NCBI RefSeq assembly: GCF_000526935.1
Contig: NZ_JAHA01000007.1
Span: 310,001 to 374,000, forward strand
Source of the DNA: Butyrivibrio sp. FCS014
Lineage (GTDB): Bacteria > Bacillota > Clostridia > Lachnospirales > Lachnospiraceae
Length of the DNA stretch: 64,000 bases
Direction: 5' to 3'
Position 1 is the stretch's first letter. Each line of letters starts with the position of its first letter. Made by a program: the position numbers and the translations under genes. This document shows positions 34,777 through 42,511 of this stretch, piece after piece. Under the pieces are notes generated by a model. It saw only the letters and a program-made list of their open reading frames with translations, was not told where the DNA came from and made no database searches.

Positions 34777-36015
34777 TTATGCGGCCATAATCTTTTGCTG
34801 TTCAAAGGCCAGGGTTTTGAGTTTGATACGGGTTTCATTAGATATGCTTTCATAAGCTTTCCGGCCAAAACTTGTACGTTTCATTAGTAGGATATCATTC
34901 TGGTCTATAAGCACCGAGCCCATGAGACGTAATAATGAAGCTTCATTCGGAAATATTTGTATAACATCGGAACGGCGTTTTAACTCTCTATTAAGCCTTT
35001 CTATTGTGTTTGATGTACGCAGGTGGCGCCATGTATTCTCTGGCAACATATATACCGTCATGGCATCTTCAAATCCGTTGTCAAGCAGTTCCATCGCCTT
35101 TGGAGCAACATCAGAGTAGTCTGACAGGATGTCATCGCGCTTTTTTCTTGCAGCAGTAAGGGTCTTAGCCAGGAACATTTGCCTTAACTCTATTTCAAGC
35201 CCGGGTCTCTGTGAGTTTGGGGCTGCGTCAAGGATGTTTTTAGTGAAGTGAAACTGACAACGCTGCCACGGTGTATTAGGAAACACTTTGAACGCTGCGT
35301 ATCGAATGGATTTATGGGCGTCAGAAGTGAGCATAAGTGGATCCTTAAGACCATTGGCTTTCAGGTGGCTGAAGAAGTCAAGCCATGTATCGTTAGTTTC
35401 GCCATCATATACATTGAAGTATAGGACTTCTTTCTTGCCATCAGTTGTAAGACCTACTGCTATGAATAAAGCTTTTGAAACAACCCTATGATTTTCACGT
35501 ACTTTAAAATATGTGGCATCCACCATGATAAAAGGATAATCATGAACACTCAGATCATGGTTTTGAAACTCTTTGATCTCTGGATCAAGTCGCTTACACA
35601 CCTCTGATATAGTGGACTTGGAGTATTCCTTGCCACATATCATTTCGATAACATTACTCACCTTACGCGTAGAAACGCCCATGATGACCATTTCTGCCAT
35701 GGTATTGAGCAAGGCTGTTTCACTACGCTGGTATGTTTCAAAAAGAGTGGTGTGAAAGGGTGATAATCGGTGGCGCGGTACTTCCAGGACGATAGTGCCT
35801 ATCTTGGTGGTTAGTTCACGTTCTCTTGTACCGTTGCGCTGGTCAGTCCTGTTATCAGACCTTTCGTACTTTTCAGCTCCCAGTTGGGCTGTGGATTCCG
35901 CTAATAGAGCCTCATTGAGGATTTTCTCGACAAGATGCTTGAACGCTTCTTCTCGGTCTCCTCCTAATAATGCTACCAATTCCTCATGGTTTAATGTAAT
36001 ATTTACTTGAGCCAT
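34777..36015 (-). CDS. IS256-family (mutator-type) transposase
   Basis: This 412-residue transposase has the DDE residues in context: IMVDATYFKVRENHR (D), MLTSDAHKSIR (D), and SNTIERLNRELKRRSDVI (E). The RWHCQ-like block appears as WQRCQFHFTKN. ATG 36015 has GGAGGCAAG upstream. No stop or shift is seen, so it should be active. Confidence 0.95.
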   Translation of the reverse strand: MAQVNITLNHEELVALLGGDREEAFKHLVEKILNEALLAESTAQLGAEKYERSDNRTDQRNGTRERELTTKIGTIVLEVPRHRLSPFHTTLFETYQRSETALLNTMAEMVIMGVSTRKVSNVIEMICGKEYSKSTISEVCKRLDPEIKEFQNHDLSVHDYPFIMVDATYFKVRENHRVVSKALFIAVGLTTDGKKEVLYFNVYDGETNDTWLDFFSHLKANGLKDPLMLTSDAHKSIRYAAFKVFPNTPWQRCQFHFTKNILDAAPNSQRPGLEIELRQMFLAKTLTAARKKRDDILSDYSDVAPKAMELLDNGFEDAMTVYMLPENTWRHLRTSNTIERLNRELKRRSDVIQIFPNEASLLRLMGSVLIDQNDILLMKRTSFGRKAYESISNETRIKLKTLAFEQQKIMAA

Positions 36016-36134
36016 GATGATTACTTGCCTCCTTTATACTGTTTTGTTTGGTCACTTAACATTTTAAATCAGGAGAGAGCATTCATGGCTCTTTTATATT
36101 TAATTTTCAATTTACACCATTATATGGACATAAT

Positions 36135-36881
36135 GTTCTCGATACGTCCCTTGCTTTCCGGATCCGCACCATGGCACAGGAATACGTCAAATCCGATTGT
36201 TTCTTTAAATATCTGGAATTCGTCTGTGTAGATGATATCCCCATGGTTCTCGCTGACTGCAAGCACCTTATCCTGGTCATAAACGATTTCCTGAGTTCTT
36301 CCGCCAAAGAATTCAAACGCCTTGATATGTGCCTCGATAAAGCTTCTTGTTGTCCATGGACGTTCTCTCCATAAAGCATACTTCTGACGAGAGTTGGAGA
36401 GCACCATTCCAAAGCAGTAGACCTTCTTACTCCGACCGGAAACCGTCTCCAGAATGATCTCGCCCATGTCCACCTGAGCCTGTTTTCCAAATGGGGGATC
36501 CTCTGTTGCCTCATACTGTCTGGAATGTTCAGGCTTTTTAATCCCGTATTCTTCTCGGATGGATACAACATAGTTTCTGAAAGCTCGCTCCTGAAACTCC
36601 AGATCCTTCTTACCGGTCTGCTCTTTGATCCAGTCATAGATCTGAGCTGCTGTCATATCCGGATATTTCTGAAGGCATTCGACAACGTAGTCTTTGTAGA
36701 TGTCAGCCTTCTTGCGCCTGCATCCGGCATTCTGTCTGGCAATAGCAAAGTCATCGGGTGGCATGTCCCAGTACTTGTTGACTGTCTTGAAGTCAATTCC
36801 AAGTTTTTTACTGGTCTGAGATTTGTTTAGTTTGTGACGTTTCAGTTCTTGAATTTTTTCATAGATCATCCAACTTTTCAC
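36135..36881 (-). pseudogene. istA: istA fragment 1 (N-terminal part, cut by IS256)
   Basis: 249 residues of IstA: N-terminal helix-turn-helix (LNKSQTSKKLGIDFKTVNKY), then the first half of the DDE integrase core with QAQVDMGE (first Asp) and YDQDKVLA (second Asp). ESKGRIEN at the end carries the catalytic Glu. The IS256 insertion follows immediately. It joins in frame to fragment 2 through ATCGAGAAC (minus strand), giving a 520-residue IstA overall. Confidence 0.9.
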
Positions 36882-36997
36882 CTTTCTTCACCTCCAAAGA
36901 AAAGTATATCTTTGGAAGCATGATCTATGGAAAATAAAATGCCGAAACTATGGAAATTTAAATGCCGCTGGCTATGGAATTTATTTTACCGTTTACA

Positions 36998-37196
36998 GCT
37001 ATCCCGACAACTGTGCGCTCAAACAGGCTATTTATCGATATGACGTCAAGTTTTGGGGCTATTTGACCGACGCAACGAGCATGTAGAGTACTTTGCGTCG
37101 GACATTACCGACTAGCATGCAAGTACCGACGCAACCCGCATACAAAATGCTTTGCGTCGGAAGAGCTCAATTCACATGCTCTTCGCACGATCACAC
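36998..37196 (+). repeat. Dispersed intergenic repeat, copy 3, right half
   Basis: It continues from the IS21 target copy with GCTATCCCGA-AAC, GCGCTCAAAC, TATTTATCGATAT, ACGTCAAGTTTTGGGG, then two CCGACGCAA / TTTGCGTCGG hairpins (37073-37100 and 37122-37160), and ends in GGAAGAGCTCAATTCACATGCTC. The same order is found without interruption at 45890-46040. No gene lies between here and 37299. Confidence 0.85.
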
Positions 37197-37209
37197 ATAA
37201 AACGCCCCC

Positions 37210-37253
37210 TTGAATTGAAATGCGTTTATGATACAATCATATTGTTCAAAATC
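37210..37253 (+). promoter_or_regulatory. Promoter of the flavin redox operon (shared sequence)
   Basis: TTGAAT (37210-37215), 16 bp, and an extended -10 TGATACAAT (box TACAAT 37232-37237), followed by TTGTTCAAAATC. Nearly the same ~44 bp stand before the flavodoxin gene at 47205, so the two units are probably controlled together. Confidence 0.7.
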
Positions 37254-37298
37254 AATTCACGAGACAGAAGGAAACCCACCCCAAGGAGGCCACACCCA

Positions 37299-37832
37299 AT
37301 GAAAGAAAAAGTAAACATAACTGATTACGCAAACCTGATAACCAAGGCACTTCCCAAGGGAATCCTGTTAAACACCTGCGCCGACAAGTTCAATTCAATG
37401 GTCATAGGTTGGGGACACCTCGGAACCCTCTGGAATAAGCCCACTTTCCACGTATATGTCCGCCAGGGCAGATTCACCAAGGGGCAGCTTGATAAGGCAG
37501 GGGAGTTTACCATCAGCGTTCCCCTCGAGAACCCCGATCCTACCATCAACAAGATCTGCGGATGGCAGTCAGGCTTTAATATCGACAAGGTAAAAGAGGC
37601 AGGCCTTAAGCTGGAGGATGGGCAGACCATCAAGACTCCCGGCGTTAAGCAGTACCCTCTGACTATCGAATGCAAAGTTCTGTATGCGCAGGACCAGGAT
37701 CTGTCAAAGATTCCCGAAGACATCAGGGAAAAGACCTATCCCGCGGACGTGGACGGAACCTATCCCATGGCCAACAGAGACTTCCACACCATGTATGTCG
37801 GCGAAATAGTTGACGCCTACATCATCAAATAA
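37299..37832 (+). CDS. Flavin reductase-like protein
   Basis: This 177-residue protein has the flavin reductase-like FMN-binding split-barrel pattern (ALPKGILLNTCADKFNSMVIGWG, TFHVYVRQGRFTKG, GEFTISVPL). ATG 37299 is preferred because CAAGGAGG lies upstream; longer readings run into the repeat. It is the first of three small redox genes and probably passes electrons using FMN. Confidence 0.85.
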   Translation: MKEKVNITDYANLITKALPKGILLNTCADKFNSMVIGWGHLGTLWNKPTFHVYVRQGRFTKGQLDKAGEFTISVPLENPDPTINKICGWQSGFNIDKVKEAGLKLEDGQTIKTPGVKQYPLTIECKVLYAQDQDLSKIPEDIREKTYPADVDGTYPMANRDFHTMYVGEIVDAYIIK

Positions 37833-37842
37833 GGAGGCTGCG

Positions 37843-38511
37843 ATGGACATTAAGGAAGCAATTAGAGAAAGACACAGCGTCAGGCAGTACACCCCGGACC
37901 ATATCATGGGCGACGTCAGGACATCCCTCGAGACCCTCATTCAGGAATGCAACAGGGAGAGCGGCCTCAACATTCAGCTGATCACCGACGATCCCGAGTG
38001 CTTTGACACCCTGCTCGGCCACTACGGCAATTTCACCGGGGTCAACAACTATATCGCCCTGGTTGGTTCCAAGAAGTTAAAAGACCTGGATGAGCTTGCC
38101 GGGTACTACGGCGAGAAGATAGTCCTCGAGGCTCAGATGCTTGGTCTCAACACCTGCTGGGTTGCGGGAACCTACGGCAAGGGCAAATGCAAGGCTCACG
38201 TGGATTCCGGCGAGAAGATAGTTTGCGTAATCTCCATAGGTTACGGCGCCACCAACGGAACCAGCCACAGGTCAAAAGAGCTATCGAAACTCTGCGGAGT
38301 TTCCGAAAAAGATATGCCTTCATGGTTTAAGGAAGGCGTGGAAGCTGCACTTCTTGCACCCACAGCCATGAACCAGCAGAAATTTTTCATAGATCTTAAA
38401 GGGGAAGAGGCGGTCATAAAGGCAAACTTTGGCCCGCTTACCAAACTGGACCTGGGAATTGTAAGGTACAATTTCGAAGCCGCATCAGGTCATAAATGCA
38501 AAGCAAACTGA
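37843..38511 (+). CDS. Nitroreductase-family protein
   Basis: This 222-residue protein begins DIKEAIRERHSVRQYTPD, the FMN-binding start of nitroreductases, and has LEAQMLGLNTCWVAGTYGKG and ISIGYGA later. These enzymes reduce nitro groups, quinones or flavins with NAD(P)H. It lies 10 bp after the flavin reductase gene with its own AAGGAGG. Confidence 0.9.
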   Translation: MDIKEAIRERHSVRQYTPDHIMGDVRTSLETLIQECNRESGLNIQLITDDPECFDTLLGHYGNFTGVNNYIALVGSKKLKDLDELAGYYGEKIVLEAQMLGLNTCWVAGTYGKGKCKAHVDSGEKIVCVISIGYGATNGTSHRSKELSKLCGVSEKDMPSWFKEGVEAALLAPTAMNQQKFFIDLKGEEAVIKANFGPLTKLDLGIVRYNFEAASGHKCKAN

Positions 38512-38522
38512 AAGGAATAACA

Positions 38523-38921
38523 ATGAACATTGAAGTAAGATACTGTTCCAAAACAAAATTCGGAAACACGAGAAGGATTGCAGAAGCCATAGCTGATGGC
38601 ATCGGAGTGAAGGCTGTGAGCATAGCGGACGAGCCAAAGCTTACCGCAAAGGCGGACATCCTTTTCCTGGGAGGGGCTCCCTACGCTAATATCATGGCAC
38701 CCGAGCTCAAGGAATACGCAGAGGCGCTTGATCCCAATGCGGTTTCAGAGATAGTTCTTTTTACAACTTCGAATTGGTCCAGGAGAACGGTGCTGGCCCT
38801 GAAGAAGATTCTCAGAGGCAAGGGCATTACGGTGCGCGACGACTATTTCTACGCCCACATGCTCAACATCGACGGCAGAATTGAAGCTGCAAAAGAGTTT
38901 GGAAAAAAGTTTGCGAAGTAA
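38523..38921 (+). CDS. Flavodoxin-like protein
   Basis: The protein has 132 residues. VRYCSKTKFGNTRRIAEAIADG is a phosphate-binding loop close to that of flavodoxins, and DILFLGGAPY and EIVLFTTSNWS fit the other FMN contacts. It is shorter than true flavodoxins. It ends the redox operon before a terminator. Confidence 0.8.
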   Translation: MNIEVRYCSKTKFGNTRRIAEAIADGIGVKAVSIADEPKLTAKADILFLGGAPYANIMAPELKEYAEALDPNAVSEIVLFTTSNWSRRTVLALKKILRGKGITVRDDYFYAHMLNIDGRIEAAKEFGKKFAK

Positions 38922-38935
38922 ATATACATCTATCC

Positions 38936-38967
38936 AAGGCTGTCACAGAAATGTGGCAGCCTTTTAG
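38936..38967 (+). terminator. Terminator of the flavin redox operon
   Basis: AAGGCTGTCACA pairs with TGTGGCAGCCTT (one wobble) around GAAA, and TTTT follows. Confidence 0.9.
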
Positions 38968-38999
38968 GTTTGGAATTGTAAAGTTGACTTCTTGAGTAC

Positions 39000-39039
39000 A
39001 TATAGATACACTATAATTGCAAATATAGTGTATCTATAT
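39000..39039. promoter_or_regulatory. 40-bp palindromic operator over a -10 box
   Basis: ATATAGATACACTATA and TATAGTGTATCTATAT are perfect 16-bp arms around an 8-bp centre. A TATAAT (39012-39017) lies inside, 43 bp before the ribbon-helix-helix gene. This is the usual layout of an autoregulated antitoxin-type promoter. Confidence 0.75.
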
Positions 39040-39059
39040 TTTAACGTGAGGACAATGAT

Positions 39060-39470
39060 ATGGGAGCAATTTATACTGAGGCACAAAAAGAAGCTACACG
39101 AAGATATGTTAATTCCACAGATCAGATCAGAGTACGCACAGATAAAGGGAATCTGGATTTCATCAAAGCGCATGCTGAATCTGTTGGCGAGACAATGGGT
39201 GAATTTGTAAACAGAGCTATAACGGAAGCCATCTATCGTGACAGAGGAGAAATTTTTATTGAAACTACGCACAGTGATGAGTATGGTATTTCTGGCAGGC
39301 TTCTTTTGTCCAGTGATGGTCATTACGAAATTGATTACATTGTTGATGGTGTAAGAAGAATCAAGAAGTTGGATAAGCAGAAGGATGTACCAAGCGGCTT
39401 TGTGTCGGACTACGCCTGGATGTCACTGGAGAATGAATATGAAAATGAACTGTTAGGTGGTGATGATTGA
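39060..39470 (+). CDS. Ribbon-helix-helix (Arc/CopG-like) DNA-binding protein
   Basis: The protein has 136 residues. Residues ~22-58 (QIRVRTDKGNLDFIKAHAESVGETMGEFVNRAITEAI) fit the strand-helix-helix pattern of Arc-type repressors. The C-terminal ~75 residues are beta-rich and acidic and may bind a partner. It probably binds the palindrome just upstream. The following small gene overlaps or touches its stop, which resembles an antitoxin-toxin pair. Confidence 0.7.
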   Translation: MGAIYTEAQKEATRRYVNSTDQIRVRTDKGNLDFIKAHAESVGETMGEFVNRAITEAIYRDRGEIFIETTHSDEYGISGRLLLSSDGHYEIDYIVDGVRRIKKLDKQKDVPSGFVSDYAWMSLENEYENELLGGDD

Positions 39471-39471
39471 T

Positions 39472-39693
39472 ATGGCAATGTTTACCCTGATGCGAAAAAA
39501 TGAAGAAGTGATGATGCTTCAGATTGGACAAGATGGAAATATAACCAAGCTGGGTAAAAGGGAGAACATAGCTCTTTTGCCGCTTCAAAACAGAACGAGC
39601 CCCAAGGGGGGTATTCTTGAGATGTATAAAAGAAAAATAGATATGTACGAGAAATTTGCAGCAGGTGTAAATTTGAGCACGTTGAGTTTTTAA
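39472..39693 (+). CDS. Small protein paired with the RHH gene, unknown
   Basis: This 73-residue protein (MAMFTLMRKNEEVMMLQIGQ...) starts one base after the RHH stop if ATG 39472 is used; ATG 39463 would overlap. Its opening resembles the first strands of HipA-like N-terminal domains, but it is far too short for a kinase, so it may be a truncated toxin or an independent small partner. Function unknown. Confidence 0.5.
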   Translation: MAMFTLMRKNEEVMMLQIGQDGNITKLGKRENIALLPLQNRTSPKGGILEMYKRKIDMYEKFAAGVNLSTLSF

Positions 39694-39710
39694 AAGATGA
39701 GGTATACCCT

Positions 39711-40223
39711 ATGAGACTTTTCATTGCCATTTGTTTTGATGAAAATATGCTGGATTCCCTCGAGGAGATTCAGGATGACCTTAGGCGCAGCGGGGTTAAG
39801 GGCAGCTACACGCCCAGGGAGAACCTCCACATGACCCTGGCTTTTATTGGTGAGAATGATGATCCGGAGCAGATCGTGGAAGTGATGAAGAGCGTTCCAC
39901 TGAGGTCATTCTCACTTAAGCTCAGCGGATATCGGCCTTTTAAAGATATGTTTTTTGCGGACTTCGAGGAGAATGAAAACCTTAGGGACTATGTGAAGCG
40001 CCTGAGAGGGGCTCTTGTGGATGAAGAGATCTCTTTTGACCGGAAAAAGTTCCTGCCCCATGTGACGCTGATCCGGAGGGCCGAGTGCACCAGGGATAAG
40101 GCTTTTCTGCCGGAGTTTCAGGAGAGTGAGCCCGCGAGGGTGAACGGGATATCCCTGATGAAGTCGGAGCGGGGCAGGCACGGGATGGTGTACACGGAAG
40201 TAGGCTACGTAAGGGCGTTTTGA
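39711..40223 (+). CDS. thpR: RNA 2',3'-cyclic phosphodiesterase (2H family)
   Basis: This 170-residue protein has both HxT/Sx motifs of the 2H phosphoesterase family: HMTL near residue 41 and HVTL near 124, plus MRLFIAICFDE at the start, as in ThpR/LigT. It opens 2',3'-cyclic phosphate ends of RNA; the old name is 2'-5' RNA ligase. Confidence 0.92.
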   Translation: MRLFIAICFDENMLDSLEEIQDDLRRSGVKGSYTPRENLHMTLAFIGENDDPEQIVEVMKSVPLRSFSLKLSGYRPFKDMFFADFEENENLRDYVKRLRGALVDEEISFDRKKFLPHVTLIRRAECTRDKAFLPEFQESEPARVNGISLMKSERGRHGMVYTEVGYVRAF

Positions 40224-40332
40224 GAGATTGCGCCGGGGCCGCCGGGCAGGTTGTGCTTAGGGTTTTCGGCTGGTTGCGCCGGGGACACCGGGCTGATTGC
40301 GCCCGGAGAAAGGCAAGCTATGGGGGTGACAT
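40224..40332. repeat. GC-rich degenerate short repeats
   Basis: Three GATTGCGCC/GGTTGCGCC-GGG units separate the RNA enzyme from the HNH gene. Similar GC-rich CCGG/GCGCC pieces occur at 46684-46790, 56370-56400 and 58498-58595. Confidence 0.5.
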
Positions 40333-40650
40333 ATGAGGGGACAAAAACGCAAGAAAGCGGCTATTAAGCGGATCATCGCGGAGAAGACAGGGGGAGTCTG
40401 TGCCCGCTGCGGCAAAGAAATCTCTTTTGAAAAAGTGACTATCGAGCATTGTGTACCTAAATACAGGGGCGGCGAGGACGACGAGAGGAACCTTCTTCCC
40501 CTGTGCAAGAAGTGCAATAAGCAGAAGGGCTCGCGGATCGTCACGACGCAGGAATATTACCCGTTTCTCAAGAGCGCGTTCTGCGTAAGTGCCGACGAAT
40601 ACAAAAAGGAATGGGACGAAGTTTTCTCCGGAAATGGGATTAAAGCGTGA
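40333..40650 (+). CDS. HNH endonuclease-family protein
   Basis: The protein has 105 residues. It has CARCGKEI, the HNH core EHCVPKYRGGEDDERNLLPLC and CKKCNKQKG, so both the zinc CxxC pairs and the metal-binding His/Asn are present. It is a stand-alone small HNH nuclease. Its stop overlaps the DnaJ-domain gene by 4 bp. Confidence 0.88.
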   Translation: MRGQKRKKAAIKRIIAEKTGGVCARCGKEISFEKVTIEHCVPKYRGGEDDERNLLPLCKKCNKQKGSRIVTTQEYYPFLKSAFCVSADEYKKEWDEVFSGNGIKA

Positions 40651-41639
40651 CACTTAAGGAAGCATACAGGATACTCGGCGTATCCAAAGAGAATACCGAC
40701 AGAGAGATCAGGGCGAAGTACAAGAAGCTCCTGATCATGTACCACCCGGACTCGGACCCCACCGGGAAAAGAGATCCCAAAGACGACGAGATGATCCGGC
40801 TTGTCATCGAGGCCTACAACAAGATCAGGGAATCCGAGGGGATGCCCGTCTACGAGACCTATGAGTTCACCTGGGACGCCTTTGAGAATAAAGAGGCTTT
40901 TGCGGAGCGGAACATTTTTGTGCAGTTCAGGATTTACGACGAGGCGCTTCCGCCTTCGAAGATGGCCAGAGGAAGATTTGCCTGGGATCCGGACATGGAG
41001 GAGTTTTCTCTTTTTGCAAAGAGCGTTCTCGAGGCCTGCAGGGAAGTGATGGCGGATAGCGACGCCATGGCTGACACCGGCGCGGCCATGGATCCGAATA
41101 GGGTTAAGAATGTTTTCCATCTCATGATGCAGGAGTACGTTCTTCCCGCTGACGCAGCTAGGAAGCTGGGGAAAAGAGCTGGCGGGGAAGGAAACGCCGC
41201 CGGCGAAGCAGGCGCGGACGAAGGTGGCAATGGTGTCGCTGAAGATGAGAGAAACGGCGGGGAAGAGGTGTATTCGTTCAGCGGATTCATCAAGTCAGAT
41301 GCCACCGGTGGTGGCGCATTCGGTAGCGGCGCATTCAGAATACACCCCGGGGAACTTCTCGATATCTTTTTACAGGAAGACAGGGCCATCGTTCGCGAGA
41401 TCGTCTCGGGTAAAGTGCTTGGCAGCATAACCTTCGATGAGGATGAACTTTACTATGTTGTGCTTCCGCTTCTGGAAGACCCAAAGGTGGATGCTCGTGC
41501 ATACGTGACGAAAGCAGACAGTGCCCGCCGCGGTAAAGAGCGAATTCATGTCGCAATTGAGCTGACCATACCGGCAGACCTTGCGGATACTCCGGTGTCC
41601 AACAGGAATCTTATCAGGGAAATGCTTGGATTAGAATAG
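40647..41639 (+). CDS. DnaJ-domain protein
   Basis: Residues 1-65 of this 330-residue protein are a J domain with the key MYHPDSD (HPD) motif. A Gly/Ala/Glu-rich linker near 175-205 separates it from a C-terminal beta domain (about 215-330). It starts with GTG 40647, overlapping the HNH stop (GTGA). The J domain should recruit DnaK; coupling with an HNH nuclease is unusual. Confidence 0.8.
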   Translation: MTLKEAYRILGVSKENTDREIRAKYKKLLIMYHPDSDPTGKRDPKDDEMIRLVIEAYNKIRESEGMPVYETYEFTWDAFENKEAFAERNIFVQFRIYDEALPPSKMARGRFAWDPDMEEFSLFAKSVLEACREVMADSDAMADTGAAMDPNRVKNVFHLMMQEYVLPADAARKLGKRAGGEGNAAGEAGADEGGNGVAEDERNGGEEVYSFSGFIKSDATGGGAFGSGAFRIHPGELLDIFLQEDRAIVREIVSGKVLGSITFDEDELYYVVLPLLEDPKVDARAYVTKADSARRGKERIHVAIELTIPADLADTPVSNRNLIREMLGLE

Positions 41640-41651
41640 AAGTATTCAGTT

Positions 41652-41680
41652 TGACGACAATGGGCGGTAATGATAATATG
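41652..41680 (+). promoter_or_regulatory. Promoter of the antisense RNA
   Basis: TTGACG (41652-41657), 17-bp spacer, TAATAT (41675-41680). It drives the short RNA that runs against the toxin mRNA. Confidence 0.7.
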
Positions 41681-41686
41681 TTAATA

Positions 41687-41779
41687 GAAAGGCGCTACCG
41701 GTAGACGGTTAGCCCCAACTAATGATTAGTTACGTGAATAACCGCTCAGTCTGTGGGGGACAATGGGCGGTTATTTTTG
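41687..41779 (+). ncRNA. Antisense antitoxin RNA candidate
   Basis: From the predicted start (~41687) to a terminator (AATAACCGC 41738-41746 / GCGGTTATT 41768-41776, then T-run) is about 93 nt. It is convergent with and overlaps the 3' end of the toxin mRNA by its terminator hairpin. Its 5' part (GGCGCTACC, GGTAG, CGGTTAG) resembles the 5' end of the toxin mRNA. Confidence 0.7.
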
Positions 41780-41873
41780 TGTCTTGGCATCATGCTTGCC
41801 AAACATGTAACCAAGACTAAAGAACGTTGCACAAAGTGCAACTACTGCAATCAGGTCACTGATGGTGAGCATA
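41772..41873 (-). CDS. Type I toxin-like 33-residue membrane peptide
   Basis: The peptide begins MLTISDLIAVVALCATFF and ends GKHDAKTQK: one hydrophobic helix and a basic tail, like TxpA/BsrG/holin-like type I toxins. GGAGG (41883-41887 on the other strand) is 9 nt before ATG. It has its own promoter, a long leader and a convergent antisense RNA. It is too short for most gene finders. Confidence 0.75.
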
Positions 41874-41944
41874 AGCAAGTACCTCCAACAAAGATTTCTC
41901 ACACGAGATTTCTATATGTACAGAGGTCACAGTCCTCTGGATAA

Positions 41945-41977
41945 GGACTAACCGCCTACCGTATGTACTGGTAGCAC
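41945..41977 (-). promoter_or_regulatory. Structured start of the toxin mRNA, mirrored in the antisense RNA
   Basis: The minus strand reads GGTGCTACC-N9-GGTAGGCGGTTAGTCC, a hairpin that is nearly the same as the antisense RNA start GGCGCTACC-GGTAGACGGTTAGCCC (41691-41717). The cassette is therefore flanked by inverted repeats. Confidence 0.65.
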
Positions 41978-41986
41978 CAAGCACAA

Positions 41987-42015
41987 TTGTATCGAATATA
42001 TGTTCGGTAGTCAAG
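41987..42015 (-). promoter_or_regulatory. Promoter of the toxin mRNA
   Basis: On the minus strand TTGACT (42010-42015), 17-bp spacer, TACAAT (41987-41992). It predicts an mRNA start near 41980 and a leader of about 105 nt. Confidence 0.75.
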
Positions 42016-42024
42016 GGAATCAAT

Positions 42025-42306
42025 ATGGAAAAAGAAATAGTTATTTGCCTTCAAACTAAAGAAGATGAGCTGCTTACCGGGCAGGTATCCATGCTCTGCG
42101 AAAGGCACGGAGCAAGTGCAAGATGGATATTGCCTGCTGATGCTGACAGCGTGATGGGCTCCGCTGGCAATATCTTCATGCTCATCAGCGATGACGAGGC
42201 CCTGCTTGAAAAGGCCAGGGCTCTGGGGATTACCGTCAACACCCCGCAGAAAATGCGGGAGTCCTACGAGAAGGCCATGGAAATGCTGAGGAAGCTTAGC
42301 AAATAA
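42025..42306 (+). CDS. Conserved small protein, unknown
   Basis: This 93-residue alpha/beta protein (KEIVICLQTKEDELLTGQ, NIFMLISDDEALLEKARALG) has a short Rossmann-like pattern but no known motif. It has no ideal ribosome site. It starts just outside the toxin promoter, in the opposite direction. Confidence 0.6.
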   Translation: MEKEIVICLQTKEDELLTGQVSMLCERHGASARWILPADADSVMGSAGNIFMLISDDEALLEKARALGITVNTPQKMRESYEKAMEMLRKLSK

Positions 42307-42415
42307 GTAATTTCATCTGAGTCCTTTCTCAGATCATGGCACAGACGATCTCAGGCGCAGAGGCGCTGGCCTTCTTGATTGCGAAATTGTGTCTATCAAT
42401 TTAAGAGTATATCGT

Positions 42416-42444
42416 TTGGCTATTTCCAAAACTGCTGTTACAAT
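42416..42444 (+). promoter_or_regulatory. Promoter of the GGDEF gene
   Basis: TTGGCT (42416-42421), 17-bp spacer, TACAAT (42439-42444). Confidence 0.7.
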
Positions 42445-42511
42445 AGTATGTGGGGATAATATTCGCGAGCCGTGAAATATAGTTCACGAAATGACGGATT
42501 TGGAGGCTCTG

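Larger units (their letters stand above)
34529..36134 (-). mobile_element. IS256-family element inserted in istA
   Basis: The 1606-bp element ends share GTCC-ATAT-TGGTGTAAATTGA as inverted repeats (34533-34557 and, reversed, about 36107-36131). It carries one transposase gene and an unusually long 248-bp stretch after it, which contains a 26-bp inverted repeat (34592-34617 / 34687-34712). Confidence 0.9.
30637..36997 (-). mobile_element. IS21-family element carrying two nested insertion sequences
   Basis: The ends are TGTAACCGG (left) and CCGTTTACA (right), with TG...CA tips, and the 5-bp target copy GCTAT is on both sides (30632-30636 and 36998-37002). Several CGGCATTTAA/TTTTCC repeats lie inside each end (30660-30735, 36930-36990), as IS21 transposases need. 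Genes are on the - strand: istA, istB and a 131-codon passenger. Removing the two inner elements and one copy of each duplication leaves about 2.95 kb and an unbroken istA. Confidence 0.9.

Noticed and set aside
34265..34887. Plus-strand frames of 75-81 codons in the IS region
   Set aside because: They are antisense to istA fragment 2 or lie in the non-coding end of IS256.
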